64,000 nucleotides of DNA, from positions 18,522,291-18,586,290 of the forward strand of contig ML677334.1 of NCBI GenBank assembly GCA_007922305.1, in the 5' to 3' direction. Of the stretch, positions 47,596-60,475 are shown piece by piece. Within the stretch, counting starts at the first letter, position 1; every line of letters starts with the position of its first letter. The translations under genes were made by a program, and so were the position numbers. This DNA comes from Dermatemys mawii. Its lineage: Eukaryota; Chordata; Testudines; Dermatemydidae. The notes beneath the pieces are model-generated. The model was not told the DNA's origin. It made no database searches and was given only the letters and a program-made list of their open reading frames with translations.

Positions 47596-49104
47596 TAGTT
47601 TGGAAGTCTCAGCGTTTTGGGCTCTGAAGCCCATCCCCCTCCCTACACTTCAGCACTCAAGCTACAGCTTCAAAGTGATGTTTTCACATCCCTTTTTAGT
47701 GCACTAGTGCAAGCTCCACTAGTTCAACTGGGTCAACCTGGGCTGGGAGGCTCAATGCCACAGGATGTGGCATTAAATTACTAATTACCAGCCATCCCAT
47801 CCACCATGTATATATGCAGTTTATCATATAGTAGTAGATTTAGGAATCAGTTTGGGGTAAATTTTCTCTCCACCCCACCTCCCCAAAAGTGTTTTACTAC
47901 ATTTTCCAACAAATTGTTGTTTGGAATTGTCATGTCTGGTTCGTATTGAGTCTTATTAATTACTGAAGTACCAAAGATTTATTTCTATACTGAAGTACTT
48001 ATTTCTACAAGTTATATAAATGTGGGCCTGATCCTGCAGTTTTCACTCAGGTAAAACACCCACTGAAGTTATTAGGCTGTGAGTTCAGGCCCTGTTTTTG
48101 CCTTATTATTCCTAATTTGGCACATCATGCTATTTTCTGTAATGTTTTTTTTAAATCATTACACTGAAAATGAGACCCAAAAATGTAAACACTACATTGT
48201 ATATAAATGATCACATCAACCTAAATTTTCAAGTGATCTAATAAAATTCCAGAACAATGATTTCACAATGACAACATAAGAAAATTACCATAGTGTTATG
48301 GTATCTGGACTGACTAAAAAATATTTGTTGAGCCCAATCTCTGGGTCTGGCCGAGCTCTTATCAATGTAGGACCTAAGAGGGATAAAGCACCTATATACA
48401 CCCTTTAACCCTGCTCAACTCCCAGATCCTGGAACCAGTCAAAGAGGTGTTCTCCCACCAAGAGATCATTCTGCTGTACCCTGTTCATTTCTGCTTCTCT
48501 GTTACATCCCTTATCAGGAGCAGCTGCAAGGGTGGCTGCTATAGGACTGCTGATACCAACTCTGCCACTGGAACATTCCCCTATATAAAGGGAACTCTCT
48601 TCAGCTGGCCACTTAAGTTAGCATTAAGTCCACTTTTCACCACTGGAATGGGCCAAAGCTGTCAGGATGCATCCTTGACTATACAGAATACAAAAGCGTG
48701 TGGTTTTTTTATAAAGTGAAATGAACCTATTTGCCAATTAAATATAATAGAGAGATACTTTGGCTTATAACTAACGCTCAGCTGTAACAAATATTCTGTG
48801 GCAAGTCTAATGTTTATAAAATTACTGTAATTTGCAAGACATTTACTTAGCTGTTTAATAAATAGGTTCTTTCATTATTGCAGGATTAGCTTCTGCAAGG
48901 ATAAATAAGGCTTTTTAGTATTAGCATTTTATACTTTGTAATTATAAGCAGTTTGAGGGTACTGTTTTGCATCCTTCCAATTAAAATATATTTTATTCTT
49001 CATTATGTTCTTTTGCGAGTCAAAGATTTCATTTTGTTTTCACTTACACCAGTTTAACCACCAGTAAGTGGAACCAAAAGCAGGAGCCATTATGTGTTTT
49101 TGAT
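47596..49104. other. Intergenic, no gene supported
   Basis: A GATCCTGC-type foldback remnant lies near 48015-48100. Otherwise AT-rich with no recognised features. Confidence 0.5.
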
Positions 49105-49791
49105 CAGGGTTTCTCAACCCATGGGTCAGGACTCAGAACTGGGTTACCAGAATGTTTCATGGCAGCTCCTGTCCCATAGTCCCTGCTCTAGACACTGCAA
49201 TATCTGGGGTCCCAAACAGCTCCACTCAGGTTTGGAGTGTCATGATGACAGAAATCTGGGTAGACCAACTTTGAGTAAGTGGCTCTGCAACTCCAGGAGC
49301 CAGGTAACAACTTAACACACACATTCGGTTTAGTCAGGAGTGCAGGGACAAACCTGAGCAGTGCTACAACCCCAGAGGTTGCAATGCCCAGAGTGGAGAG
49401 CAAAGCCCAGCCAGGCCACAGCACAGGAACTGCCACTGTGGGGTGAGTGCCAGTTAGGACCCAACCATCCCTCCGCCCCCTGGACAAGATCTGACCAAAA
49501 GCACCACAAAGCAGGGGCAGCAGGGAGGGAACACCATCTTCATCCTGACTCACCTCAGCAGGCTACCCATCCTGTTTGGGTTGGGAGGGAGGGGTCACAA
49601 TCAAAAAATGCCTCCACATGTGTTGCCTCTGGTAGGGGGCACAAATAATGCTTGCTTGCTCCAGGTGCTAAAATGTCTAGTGATGGCTTTGCCCCACATC
49701 CTCCACCCCCAGAATATTTAATGGGTTGTGACAGGTCATAAACATTTACAAATAGGTTCAGAGCCAAAAAAATAAAAGTTGAGAACTACTG
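49105..49791. mobile_element. hAT-type element F
   Basis: 687 bp; CAGGGTTTCTCAACCC at the left and GTTGAGAACTACTG at the right. Flanks TTTTTGAT / TTTTAGAC only partly match, so it is older than elements C, D and E. Confidence 0.75.
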
Positions 49792-49978
49792 TTTTAGACA
49801 ACTCAAAGTACTATCTGATCTTACATAAAAACACTGAATTATAATATTTGTGAATAACAGGTGGGAACAATAAAATGGCCTTATTTTAGTCTTTTTCCTT
49901 GTTTATTTAAAGAATATTCTTCAGGTTTTTTACTATGATTTTATCCTGTAGTATAATATATAAAATACTTTGCCATTA

Positions 49979-50045
49979 GAACTCAGCACCACATGACATT
50001 AAGGCCAAGAGCTGAGTAAGATTTATTAAAAAGAATTAGGCATTT
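49979..50045 (+). repeat. CR1 3' region fragment
   Basis: TTAGAACTCAGCACCACATG, ACATTAAGGCCAAGAGCTGA and AAAAAGAATTAGGCAT follow the CR1 pre-terminal pattern. Confidence 0.55.
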
Positions 50046-50918
50046 TTAATAAGTAACAGATTTAATTGCATTAGCTATGATACATTTATAAAGGATATCA
50101 ACAATTGTGCTTCTGAACCTAGCAATGTTCTGTTAACTGAATGGATAGAAGTTCACACCTCTATCCTTTAAACTATTCCATGCACATGAACTCCTGTGCC
50201 TGGGTGAAGCCCCACTAATGTGAAACTCCATGTGGGCCCAAGAATCTTTTTGTGGAATAAGAGCTTCCACACATGGAGTTAATCAGGGATAGCTAATCAG
50301 GAATAATTTCATGTGTAGAGAGGCCCTCCGAGTGATTAACTTTCCCTAGTTATTCAGCCCTATTACTGTTGTTCAGCCCTACTATAACTGCAGATAGAAG
50401 CTGTATGTTTTTCCCCCATTTCAATGCCAAGGTGATTGGTTTATATCCAACCATGATATAAGCTCTGTGCAAGAATACACTTTGTATTTTGTGCCACAGA
50501 ATAGTCATGTTGCGTATTAGGCATTATAATAATACTTTGCATGTCTACAGAGTCTCTCAAACAAAGATACCATAGGGTTTTAAAACAAATGTTTATGCTT
50601 CAATTAACTAATGCCCTCTGAGCAGCAGGTGTGTATTGAAGAATCTCAAAAAAGTAGCTCTTTGGATTTCCTTAACAAACACTCAATTTTATTTAAAAAC
50701 AAAATGGTTTACAAGGCATGCTGAAGATCAAACAGTAGTGTAACCAGCTTTCTAAAAACTACTCTTCTCCACTGCTTTCAAGCTGTGCTGTTCAGTCTGC
50801 AGAATGAGTAATTAAATGCAGGTGCAGGCCAGGATATTAGTTGTACCAATGCATCATCTCCCTGTCTGTTTCCTGGAGTTTCCATCAGTAGGAGTACCTG
50901 AGGCAATAATGGTTAGAT
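50046..50918. other. Intergenic with MITE fragments
   Basis: 50230-50330 contains CACACATGGAGTTAATCAGG and ATGTGTAGAGAGGCCCT, pieces of the MITE type nested in 29941-30177. Nothing else recognised. Confidence 0.45.
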
Positions 50919-51219
50919 CAGGGTAGGCAACCTATGGCACATGTGCAGAAGGTGGCATGTGAGCTGATTTTCAGTGGCATTCACACTGCCCATGTCCTCG
51001 CCACCAGTTTGGGGGAGCTCTACTTTTAATTTGTTTAAGAAACTTCATTTAAAATTAAAAACTATATTTATTTTACATTCAACAATATTAGTTATGTATT
51101 AAAGATTTATCGAAAGACCTTCTAAACATGTTAAAATGTATTACTAGCATACAAAATCTTAAATTAGAGAGAATAAATGAAGACTCAGCACACCACTTCT
51201 GAAAGGTTACCGACCCCTG
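50919..51219. mobile_element. hAT-type MITE E, copy 2
   Basis: 301 bp, starts CAGGGTAGGCAACC and ends CGACCCCTG, flanked by a perfect GGTTAGAT duplication (50911-50918, 51220-51227). Clearly the same family as 45647-45926 (shared CTATGGCAC, CCACCAGT, ACACCACTTCTGAAAGG). Confidence 0.93.
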
Positions 51220-51519
51220 GGTTAGATTCACAGAGCCACTAATGTGTTACAACACTCAAAGTGGCAGTGCCTAACTTTTAGGTACCTTGCCATGCAATGG
51301 AAACCATATCCCTGAGTCAGGTGCTTTGGCTTTCTAAACAGTGGTTAGGGAGAATTGAGCATTTAAAAATGGGACCCCCAGAAGCCAGCAAGCTGAAGGT
51401 GAGCCACATAAGCTAGTCAAGAGGAAAGGCTGAGGAGAAGAATGGGACCTAAATCCCCCACTCCTTAGGGAGTCTACCCCTGCTTGGGATTCTCAGCCAT
51501 GACCCCTCTTTAGGAGTTA

Positions 51520-51620
51520 AGGCCCAGATCCTTAACAGTATTTCAGCTCCTAACTCCCTTTGAAATCAATGTGCTTAAATACCTTAGGGGATCTAGGCCT
51601 AGGTGCCTAAACTATTTGAG
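51520..51620. repeat. Foldback MITE remnant
   Basis: AAGGCCCAGATCCTTAACAG pairs loosely with GGGGATCTAGGCCTAGG. Weakly conserved. Confidence 0.4.
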
Positions 51621-51680
51621 AAGTCATGTTTGGAGGAGAAAGACAGGGCTTGAGGTCTCCTTTATAGTCCTTAAGCTGTG

Positions 51681-51835
51681 GGTTAGGGACACTCACTCAC
51701 CTGGGATGTAGAAGAGGCCAGTACAGTTTCTCCCTCTGTCTCCTGAGAAGGGATTTGAAGGTAGGTCTCCCCCACTCAGGTGAGTGCCCTCCCCTGCAGA
51801 GCTGTTCTCACGGTCCTATGGCCCAAAGTATATTG
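51681..51835. repeat. tRNA-SINE-like inverted element
   Basis: ACTCACTCACCTGGGATG and, further on, CACTCAGGTGAGTGCCC are complementary; the intervening TTTGAAGGTAGGTCTCCC is the familiar SINE-like core. Related to 55617-55733. Confidence 0.5.
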
Positions 51836-52464
51836 AACCCTGGTAGAGCAGCAGCTGAAGTATGATAGTTGATTGTTATTACCCCCATTTTCAGAGAGGT
51901 GGCATGAATCAGGGCGGTTCACCATGCACGTAAAAAATCATGGGTAGAGCGTGGCATTGAGGCCCCAAAGGCGCACAGCTGAGGCTCCTCTCCCCCAGGC
52001 AGCCTGGGGTTATTGCATCCCAGGAACAGGTTTCCTGGCTACGGCGGGGTTTCATGCTCTGTTCTGTAACACGCCCCTGCGAGCAGCCGGGGCAGGGCTG
52101 GAGCAGCCGCGTGACCCGCCCGCCCCACCCGCGGGCCGCAGCGAGACCCTTCCCCGGGCTCTTTCAACCGGGGCCTGTTTAGGACCCAGCGGAATGCGGG
52201 CGGGGGAGGCGGCAGAAAGGAGCGGAGTGACGCAAGCGGCAGAGCCACCAAGCTGCCCGCTGATAGGCGGATACGGGGCGTTCCGCTCTTCTCCCCGCCC
52301 CTCCAGCCCGTGTTCAGTCCGCGCCGGCGAGTGGCCGAAAAACAGCGCCCGGGCCTCGCACCGCGCGCGCGCACTCCGGCGGGGGCGCGCCGGGAACCGA
52401 CACGATCCGCCCCGGAGCTGCCGCCGTCGCCAGAACCCTCCAGCTCGGCCGGGGCAGCAGCAGC

Positions 52465-53458
<994 letters not shown>

Positions 53459-53929
53459 TGAAGTTGCTTCTTCTCCCATCCTAACCCCCATGCTGATATG
53501 TGGGAGGCCCTCAATGCCCCCATCTTCTGGTTGCTGCTGTAGGAATTTCCCCTTGTGACATCATAATGCCCGAAGGGGGTTCTGGGAGGAAAGGGGATTC
53601 TCCCTGGTAGCAGTAGCTAGAGCTGATTGCAGCCTATACTAACAAGTAGGGGGCAAAACAACATTAGCATGGTGTAGTGGGGTCTTTATACATCATTGAA
53701 GCATTAAAGTCACCACCATAACTTATACTTATGGTCCACTTAAGCTGTGGCTAATAACTTCTAAACCTTTGGCCCCCTTTTGAAAAGGGTACTGCTAAAA
53801 GAGGTTGCAGATAGGCTCTTCTGGTGATGTATGTTGTAGAAATTGAATGTCCAAATGCCAATTTGAATGGTGATCTGGCTTTTGGATGGGACACTGCTGT
53901 GCTGTGTCAGACTCGGAAACTTGAATTTG

Positions 53930-54226
53930 CAGGGATCAGGGATATAAAGCCATGTTTATGTTGGAGACTATGCAGGTGTAGCTATGCTGGCACAATGCCA
54001 TTGTGTAGATGCATCCTCTGCCCATGGAAGGTTTTTTTCTGTCAGTGTAGCAACACCATCTTCTCAAACAAAATTGTCTACCTTGACAGAAGTTGTTTTG
54101 CCTTGACCTAGGTGCATCTACCTTGGGGGTTATGTTGGCATAACTATGAGTTGGGGTGCAGCTTTTTCACACTCCTGACTGAGTTAATTATGTCAACCTA
54201 ACTTATAGACCAAGCTGACCTCTGAA
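53930..54226. repeat. Harbinger-like MITE remnants
   Basis: GTGTAGCTATGCTGGCA, CAACCTAACTTATAGACCAA and CTACCTTGACAGAAG are typical MITE internals; the right end GGTCTA/TAGACC is recognisable. Borders decayed. Confidence 0.5.
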
Positions 54227-55259
54227 TGGCAACATTCTGTAAGTTACATTAGGAGTGGATAATGGTCATTTTTCATTTGCTCACATAGTAAATGTCAAAA
54301 CTAGACTTTGTGTTCAAAGTGGACAGTGTAGCTTCCTTGATGGGAGGGACAGTTGTTGCTGCATTGATGGTTATGCATGGTAATAAAGCTGTTCACTTAA
54401 TGGCATAAGTCATCTTTCCATAAGAATCAGCTGTTGTGAAACTCAGAATTTCACTAGGAAGCCTTAATTTGTGCTCTGTGTTCTTGAATGCTTTTTAAAA
54501 CTTTTGTAACAATTTCCCCTTATGTGTCTGACAGTATCATCTTTTTATGGGTCTACAGCTTTTGGTCTCCAGATGGCTCCTGGCTTAAGAGGAACAAAGG
54601 GCGTGGGGAGTATATCTTTGCAACATGTTCCATATATACAAATGATTTTATGTTAGGTTTTTCATTATAGGAGTAATGAAATATTAGTGTTTCATGACTA
54701 CCTACAAACACCATAAATATGCAGCCACCTCTAGGATAGAATAAGAAGGCAGCAGTCAGGCACAAAACTCTTTCATGGCATGCTGAACAAAAGAGAATAA
54801 GCAGGACACCCAGGCCAGCTCTCATGCAATGTGTCTTGGGATATTTAAGGACCCAGATGGGCATCAATTTTTAAGATTTCATACATCTTAAGTAAACACT
54901 CAACTCTGTCTTTAAATTATTCAGTTGGCAGGTCAGCAGCAGAGAGTGGATGTTCTGATGCTGAAATCTTAATGAATTCAGGTAAACTGTAAAATAAAGT
55001 AGGGAAGATGAGGTTTGTCTTATTTTGGCAAATTTATTTGCATCAAGTCTAGCTATAACAAAGACCTGCCAGGATTCATTGTGGGGGGAGAGGGTTATGG
55101 TAAGTTAGCTGGCAACTCTATCTGTTGGGGTGAAATGCTGGTAAGTAGATGCATACTTTACCCAGCTGAAATTAGAAGATAGTAAATAGTTGTTATGACT
55201 AGGTGATGTGACACAGATGGCACTCTAGAGGCTTAACCAGAGCATTAAGTTAAGATTCT

Positions 55260-56000
55260 TATTGACAAGGGCCTAAGTCCACAACAGTGCTGAGGCACCT
55301 AAACACTAGACTAGGTGCCCAAGTTCCAGTATTGGCTCCACATCTACAAAACTCCTGGCAAACCATGTAGGTGCTTGTGTTTCTGCCTCTGGGCATGCAT
55401 GCTGTTCCCTCCCTCTGAATGTCCAGATGCCCATCTCCCAAGCATATGCCCCAGAGAGATTCACAAACCTGGGGAAGATAGGGTTGTTTGCTGAATGGTT
55501 TGCGTGACTTGATTCGGTAGGCATGCTCGGGGCTGCCTAGCAGATTGGGTCCCGTTCAAAATGTGGCCACTGGAGAAGGTGATATTGGTGATGCCCACCT
55601 TTTATAACTCCTAATTCAGTGGTTAGAGCACTCAGCTGAGATATGGGAGGCCCAGATTCAATTTCTCCCTCTGTTGTAGGGGGAAGAAAGTATTTGAACA
55701 GGGATCTCCCACCTCTGAGTGCTCTAACCACTGAACTTTGGATAGTTGTGGAGCTCCCTCAGTCGTCTTCCTATTGAAGCAATTCCAGGATGGATAAAGA
55801 ATGAATGATATGAGTGTGAGGACTGGACCCTGAGTCTACCATCTCTGAGGTGGGTGCCCTAATTACAGGAGTAGTCACTATTGACTTGTGTGCTCTGTTT
55901 AATATGCAAGTATTTATCCATAGTAGATCCTTTGTTGGGCCAGAGAGAGAGAATTCATTGTATAGGGACCTGGGCACCTAACTTGGCTTAGTGGATCATG
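55260..56000. repeat. Composite foldback element around a 19-bp perfect inverted repeat
   Basis: Arms CAGTGGTTAGAGCACTCAG (55617-55635) and its exact complement (55715-55733) enclose SINE-like sequence. Outer ends GAGGCACCTAA (about 55291) and GGGCACCTAACTT (about 55973) resemble a larger dispersed unit. Confidence 0.6.
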
Positions 56001-56397
56001 GTGTTCCCTGAATTTCTTGGGGCATTAGGTGTTGTGATGCTCAGCATTGTAATGTAAAGTCCTGTTGTGTACCCATGGAGGCTATTCTGTTTAATAGTTT
56101 AGCTTAAAAGCTATAGTTAAAAAGCCCCCACTTCGTTTGCATAGTCTATTCACATAAACTACATAGAATGCAGTGATAGCCAGATCAGCTTGGCTCACTC
56201 TGCAGGTCCCCTTCTTTAGCCTACACAGAGCTGAAGCTCTGCATCACCTTCCCCCCCGCCCCCCCCCCCCAAATTTTATTATAATCCATAAATACCACAC
56301 AGCTTTTCCTGGGATTGGCTGGCTGGGAAAAGTGGGTGGATGGAGCTTGCCTAAAAATGCTGTCCGTAATCAAATAGCTTGCAGTTAAACCAGGGGA

Positions 56398-56520
56398 AGC
56401 AGTGTGGTTGGAGACATGGGTCTGCCATTGATGTGCTGTGTGGTCTTGAGCAAGTAACTTGACTTCTAGGTCCCCATTTACAAATGAGAGGTAAAGACCC
56501 TTCCTATCTTACAAGGGAGT
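56398..56520 (+). repeat. MIR/CORE-type SINE fragment
   Basis: GTCTGCCATTGATGTGCTGT, GTCTTGAGCAAGTAACTTG and GTCCCCATTTACAAATGAG are in MIR order. Confidence 0.7.
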
Positions 56521-56839
56521 CGTAGGTTTGTCTGTGCACCTCTTCTAGTAGGTGAGGTGCTAATTAGTGAGAATGTAAAGGAACATGTGCATGTTTGTTT
56601 TATAAGCTCCAGGAGGTAGTGTTTCCAGTAGTTTATGCAGGGAGTTTCTAGAGTGTTAGTTCCACTGCTGCAGTCATTCAGCTTGTCAGTTACACGTGGG
56701 AGCCTCGTGGCAGGTGTGTTACCTCTGATCCTTTTTCTTGGAGAGGGGAGGGGACCAACAACCATGACCCGTACGAAACTACTTTCCCCGTGAGTACCAG
56801 GTTAGTAGTACCAGAGTAGAAAAGTGTAGACACTTCAGT

Positions 56840-57850
56840 TGCCACTACAGTGGGAGGACGGGCCAAGGGACAGCAGGATCGCTGCTGTCCGAGCAGGGGT
56901 GCTGGGATTGGGAGGAGCCCCATTTTCACCACCCGCCTGCCCTACAGAGAGGCTACGCCTCTGGGGGGGAGAGAGACCTGTCTGTGTGGAGGGTAGTGAC
57001 ATGGCGTTAGTGCTTCCCCTGTATGGAGGGGACGCCCTTGTCCCCACCCCCGCGTTTCTGCGGCTGAGGCTCGCGCTGCCCTGTCGCCTGTGTGGGGTGG
57101 GTGGGGGTGAGCAGAGAGTAAATCGCTCATTGTGCCTTCCCGCCCCGATTCAAAATGGCGGCCGCGGAAGCGCCCCTCCTCGTCACGTGACTTCGGGCCT
57201 GCCCTGGGGGCGGAGTCTCCATTCATTATATAACGAACGAGGCGATTCTGGCCGGGGGCCTGGTCTCGCGCGCTCGCCGTTTGCGCCCTGCGGGGATGTG
57301 GGGAGGGAGCGGTGAGAACGCTGCGGCAGGGGGAGCAGGCCGTTGGGATTGGGGCACGCGACAGCCAATGGGAGGGCGCAGTGCCGGCGCGTGCAGGTCG
57401 GTTTTTCGGGGCGAGGAGGGCGACCGTGAGTCGCGAGGCGGGGACAAGCTCTAAGGGGAGCTCGTGGGCGTGAAGCCGAGAACCGGCCCCGCCCCCTCCG
57501 GGGACTGCGTCATAGACCGGATCCAGTGGGGAGAGCGGCGAGCAACGATTTTCCTCAGCCGCCCCCAGCCCTGCGCCCATTTGTCGCCGGCCGCTCCCTG
57601 CGTCCCGCGTGTCACCGTCGTGCCCCGGTGCCGTGAAGGGGCGTAGCCCTGCAGCAGGGACTGCTGATCCCGTGTCCAGCTATCGGGCGTGCAACGAGGG
57701 GGGGAGGGGAAGGTGTCTGCTCCCTTTGTGTCTCAAGCGGCTTGTCCCACCCGCCTTGAGTTGTCTCCGGCGGCCATCTCCGTGTGTGCAGAGCCCTGTC
57801 AGTGCAGCAGCCTGCACTCGGCTGCAGGGGAGCCTCCCCTAACCTGACTC
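56840..57850 (+). promoter_or_regulatory. Second CpG island with core-promoter motif cluster, inside ZCCHC2 intron 1
   Basis: A discrete 1-kb GC- and CpG-rich island about 3.5 kb after exon 1. Between 57152 and 57234 are, in order, AAAATGGCGGC (YY1-type, 57152-57162), the perfect palindrome GTCACGTGAC (E-box, 57182-57191), GGGGCGG (57207-57213) and ATTATATAAC (TATA-like, 57225-57234). The TATA-like spacing would put a start near 57258. AGCCAATGGGA (CCAAT-type) follows near 57362-57373. GGTGAG and GTGAGTC donors follow at about 57311 and 57426. I cannot tell whether it drives a ZCCHC2 isoform, a separate noncoding RNA or, on the - strand, something else. Confidence 0.6.
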
Positions 57851-58020
57851 ATGCTCATGGGTATAAACCGCCAGCAATATCTAAGTATAGAAATACAGAC
57901 AGGGACAATCCACGGACAGCCCCCAAGGACTGGAATAGAAATCATCCAGTGTCCAAACAAGAATCAACGCTTGCTCTCCTGATAGATAACCTGGGTTTTG
58001 ACATGAAACCTTATCGTTAG
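57784..58020 (+). other. Open frame of unknown status, 78 codons
   Basis: Begins MCRALSVQQPAL at the end of the second CpG island and ends NLGFDMKPYR. No known domain; the later half is Asn/Lys/Arg rich. No match recalled to ZCCHC2. Could be part of a transcript from the 57.2 kb promoter, or chance. Confidence 0.2.
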
Positions 58021-58409
58021 CGTGGGCAGAATTTACTTTTGAATAGTTCTGAGAGATAATGTCAACACTTATTTGAAAGCATTTTTTGTTTCTCGTTTTA
58101 CATTTTCACAATTGCAGGAAATTATGGGCAGTCAGACAATTGTGTAATGACTGTAGACATTGACATTCAAACAGTTTGTTACTATTAGCGCACACGTTAG
58201 CATCTCGTGTCAAAATATACAAAGTATATACTCTTGTCAAACATCAGTATTACTGAGGATCTTGATGTGAGGAGTACCTTTGACATTCAGTACAATGAAA
58301 GTTCTTTATTGCTCATTCTGTTTTCTATGTAGGTTCTTGTTCCTTCTTGTACCTTGCTTTCTTCGTTGGCAAACATAAAAAGTTAGGGGTAACTTTGCAC
58401 TGCAGAATT

Positions 58410-58475
58410 AGCCCATAGAACTCACTGCCATGGGTAAAACTGAGGTGAGTAGCTGAGCAGAGTTTTACAAAATTG
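58410..58475 (+). repeat. CR1 3'-region-like fragment
   Basis: ATAGAACTCACTGCCATGGG followed by GAGCAGAGTTTTACAAAA fits the CR1 pre-terminal pattern also seen at 49979. Confidence 0.45.
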
Positions 58476-58809
58476 GTATATTTAGAAAATATTTTCATTA
58501 TTCCTGTAAGCCTGTCTTAGAAGCCAAAAGTAACATATGAAAGGTTTTAATAGTTTTAGTCTTGTAATAAAATAAAAAAAGTGGCAAACCATAGGTAGTG
58601 AGAACTTACCACATATACTGTGCCAACCAGTTTTCTAGAACGGGATGGATAGATCAGTCATCACATTTCTTGACTTCCATTTATAGCTTGAGATGAGACT
58701 AGCTCATCAACTTTCTCTTCTTTACACTTTTCAGGTTTTGAATAAATTAGTATAAGAAATGAAGGCACTTCATTCAGAAACACTTTTAATAAAAATATTT
58801 CTCTTATAG

Positions 58810-59030
58810 TGCTTTTTGTCAGTGATCTCAAAGTGCTTCAGTCTGTTTATTCTCACAACACTCTTGTGAGGCAGGGAAATGTTATCCCCATTATCTGTTT
58901 AAAGAGGAGAAAATGAGGCACAGAGGCTAAGTGGTGTGCCCAAAGTCACACACACAGTTGCTGCAGGAGCAGGTAATTGGACTTGGGAAGATCTTGGTTC
59001 TAGACTAGTGCCCTAACCGCTGAGTAGTCT
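58810..59030 (-). repeat. MIR/CORE-type SINE
   Basis: Reverse MIR landmarks: TCACAACACTCTTGTGAGGC, GAGGAGAAAATGAGGCACAG, AAGTGGTGTGCCCAAAGTCA and GGTTCTAGACTAGTGCCCTA. Confidence 0.78.
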
Positions 59031-60309
59031 TTTCCTTTCTAATGAAAATTAAACAAAGCATTTACAGACCCCTGATTATTCTAGAAAAACATCTTGAAAA
59101 CACTACACCATTGGTCATGATAGAAAGCTTCAAGGTAGCACTATAAAGGGTTTACACCTATTCTATTGATAGACTTCATTTATTTATCGTGCCAGTAAAC
59201 AAATAGTCTAGAAAAGCTGCCCTCTTGTTCTGAAATAAGCTATTTATTGGCAATTACTTGTCATAACGGTATATTTCTTCTATAATTGGTCATTTAACCT
59301 GGTACTTAGATTAAGTGAAATTGCATGCCCACATCATCAGATTTCTTCAGTTTCTCTTCCCATCTCTTTTTAAAGAAAAAATGAAACCTACTGCAGATGA
59401 TTGACAAAAGAATGTATAGGTAAGTTCCATTAAAAGGCAGAGTAATTCACTAAATATAAATGCATGTGATGTGGGCCAACTTGTAACACTGCATGCATAA
59501 ATGTACAACATGGGGAAAGTAATAATTTCATAGTTAAAGTTATAATCAGCTTTTATTAAGCTCAATTTCAATCCCTTTTCATCCCAGCTCCTCAGAAAAC
59601 CTGTTTAATGTCCTTGTATTTTGGTCTCCTTCCAACTGAGACCTTACAAGTTGAGGATTTCATTTTGTTGCATACTGTATTTTAAAAACTTGGAAAACTT
59701 GTTCAGAGCAGCCTCCTATAAAGGTAGTAGACATGGGAGTTATTTTTGGAATTGCTTGCAATGCGTATGCTGTCTAAGGATTCAAGCTTAATATTGTCTG
59801 CCTTATGACATTTGAATTCCACAGGCCTAGGCTGTGGACTTGGGAGTCTGAAAATGAACCGTTCATCCTGAATTTGCTCATATTTTGATTCTTTGCCATT
59901 TCTGCCTGTAGCTAGCTATAGCAAGGATAGTCAATTTTTTTGTAAAAATCCAATTTTCTTGGTCAAGGCATAGTCAACATCCAGACTTTAGAGGAAAAGG
60001 ATCAGGGGGGAAGGTAAATAAAAAGTTTTCAAGGTCCTTTTCAGAAGCATCTGGTGGTTGGGATTTGGCCTGTGGTCTGCCTATTGACCTCAAGCTGTAG
60101 TTTGATAAAGAGGTAGGTATGGTGTGTCCCCATGAGCAGAGAGATACAGGGCAGCTATTCCTTTAATCATTCTCTTCTTTCCTGGCATGCTACTTTGGAG
60201 ACCCAGAGAGTTGGAGTAGTTGAAACGGCTTCTTCTTGGATTCACCAGTTATTGAGACAGTTGAACAAACTTGAGGATAAACAAACACACAGGCTGGATT
60301 TATGGTTGA

Positions 60310-60475
60310 AACATGAGAGAGGGACTTGAGAAATCTGCAACAAACTCTGTGACATGGGGCAAATCATTTAATCTCTGCCATGGTTCCCTACCGGCAAAAG
60401 GGAAATACTACTTTTCTCTTGCCTGTTTGGACTGTAAGCTATGGCAAGGACTGTATTTTATGTGTACCACATTTA
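60310..60475 (+). repeat. MIR/CORE-type SINE
   Basis: AACTCTGTGACATGGGGCAA, ATCATTTAATCTCTGCCATG and GGACTGTAAGCTATGGCAAG, with a tail at 60440-60475. Confidence 0.65.

Noticed and set aside
56942..57580. 212-codon - strand open frame in the second CpG island
   Set aside because: Low-complexity Pro/Arg/Ala composition; explained by GC content.
58412..58448. Apparent small exon: CTGCAG acceptor, ATGGGTAAAACTGAG, then GTGAGT donor
   Set aside because: The surrounding sequence fits the CR1 pre-terminal pattern (AGAACTCACTGCCA...), so the splice-like sites are probably coincidental.
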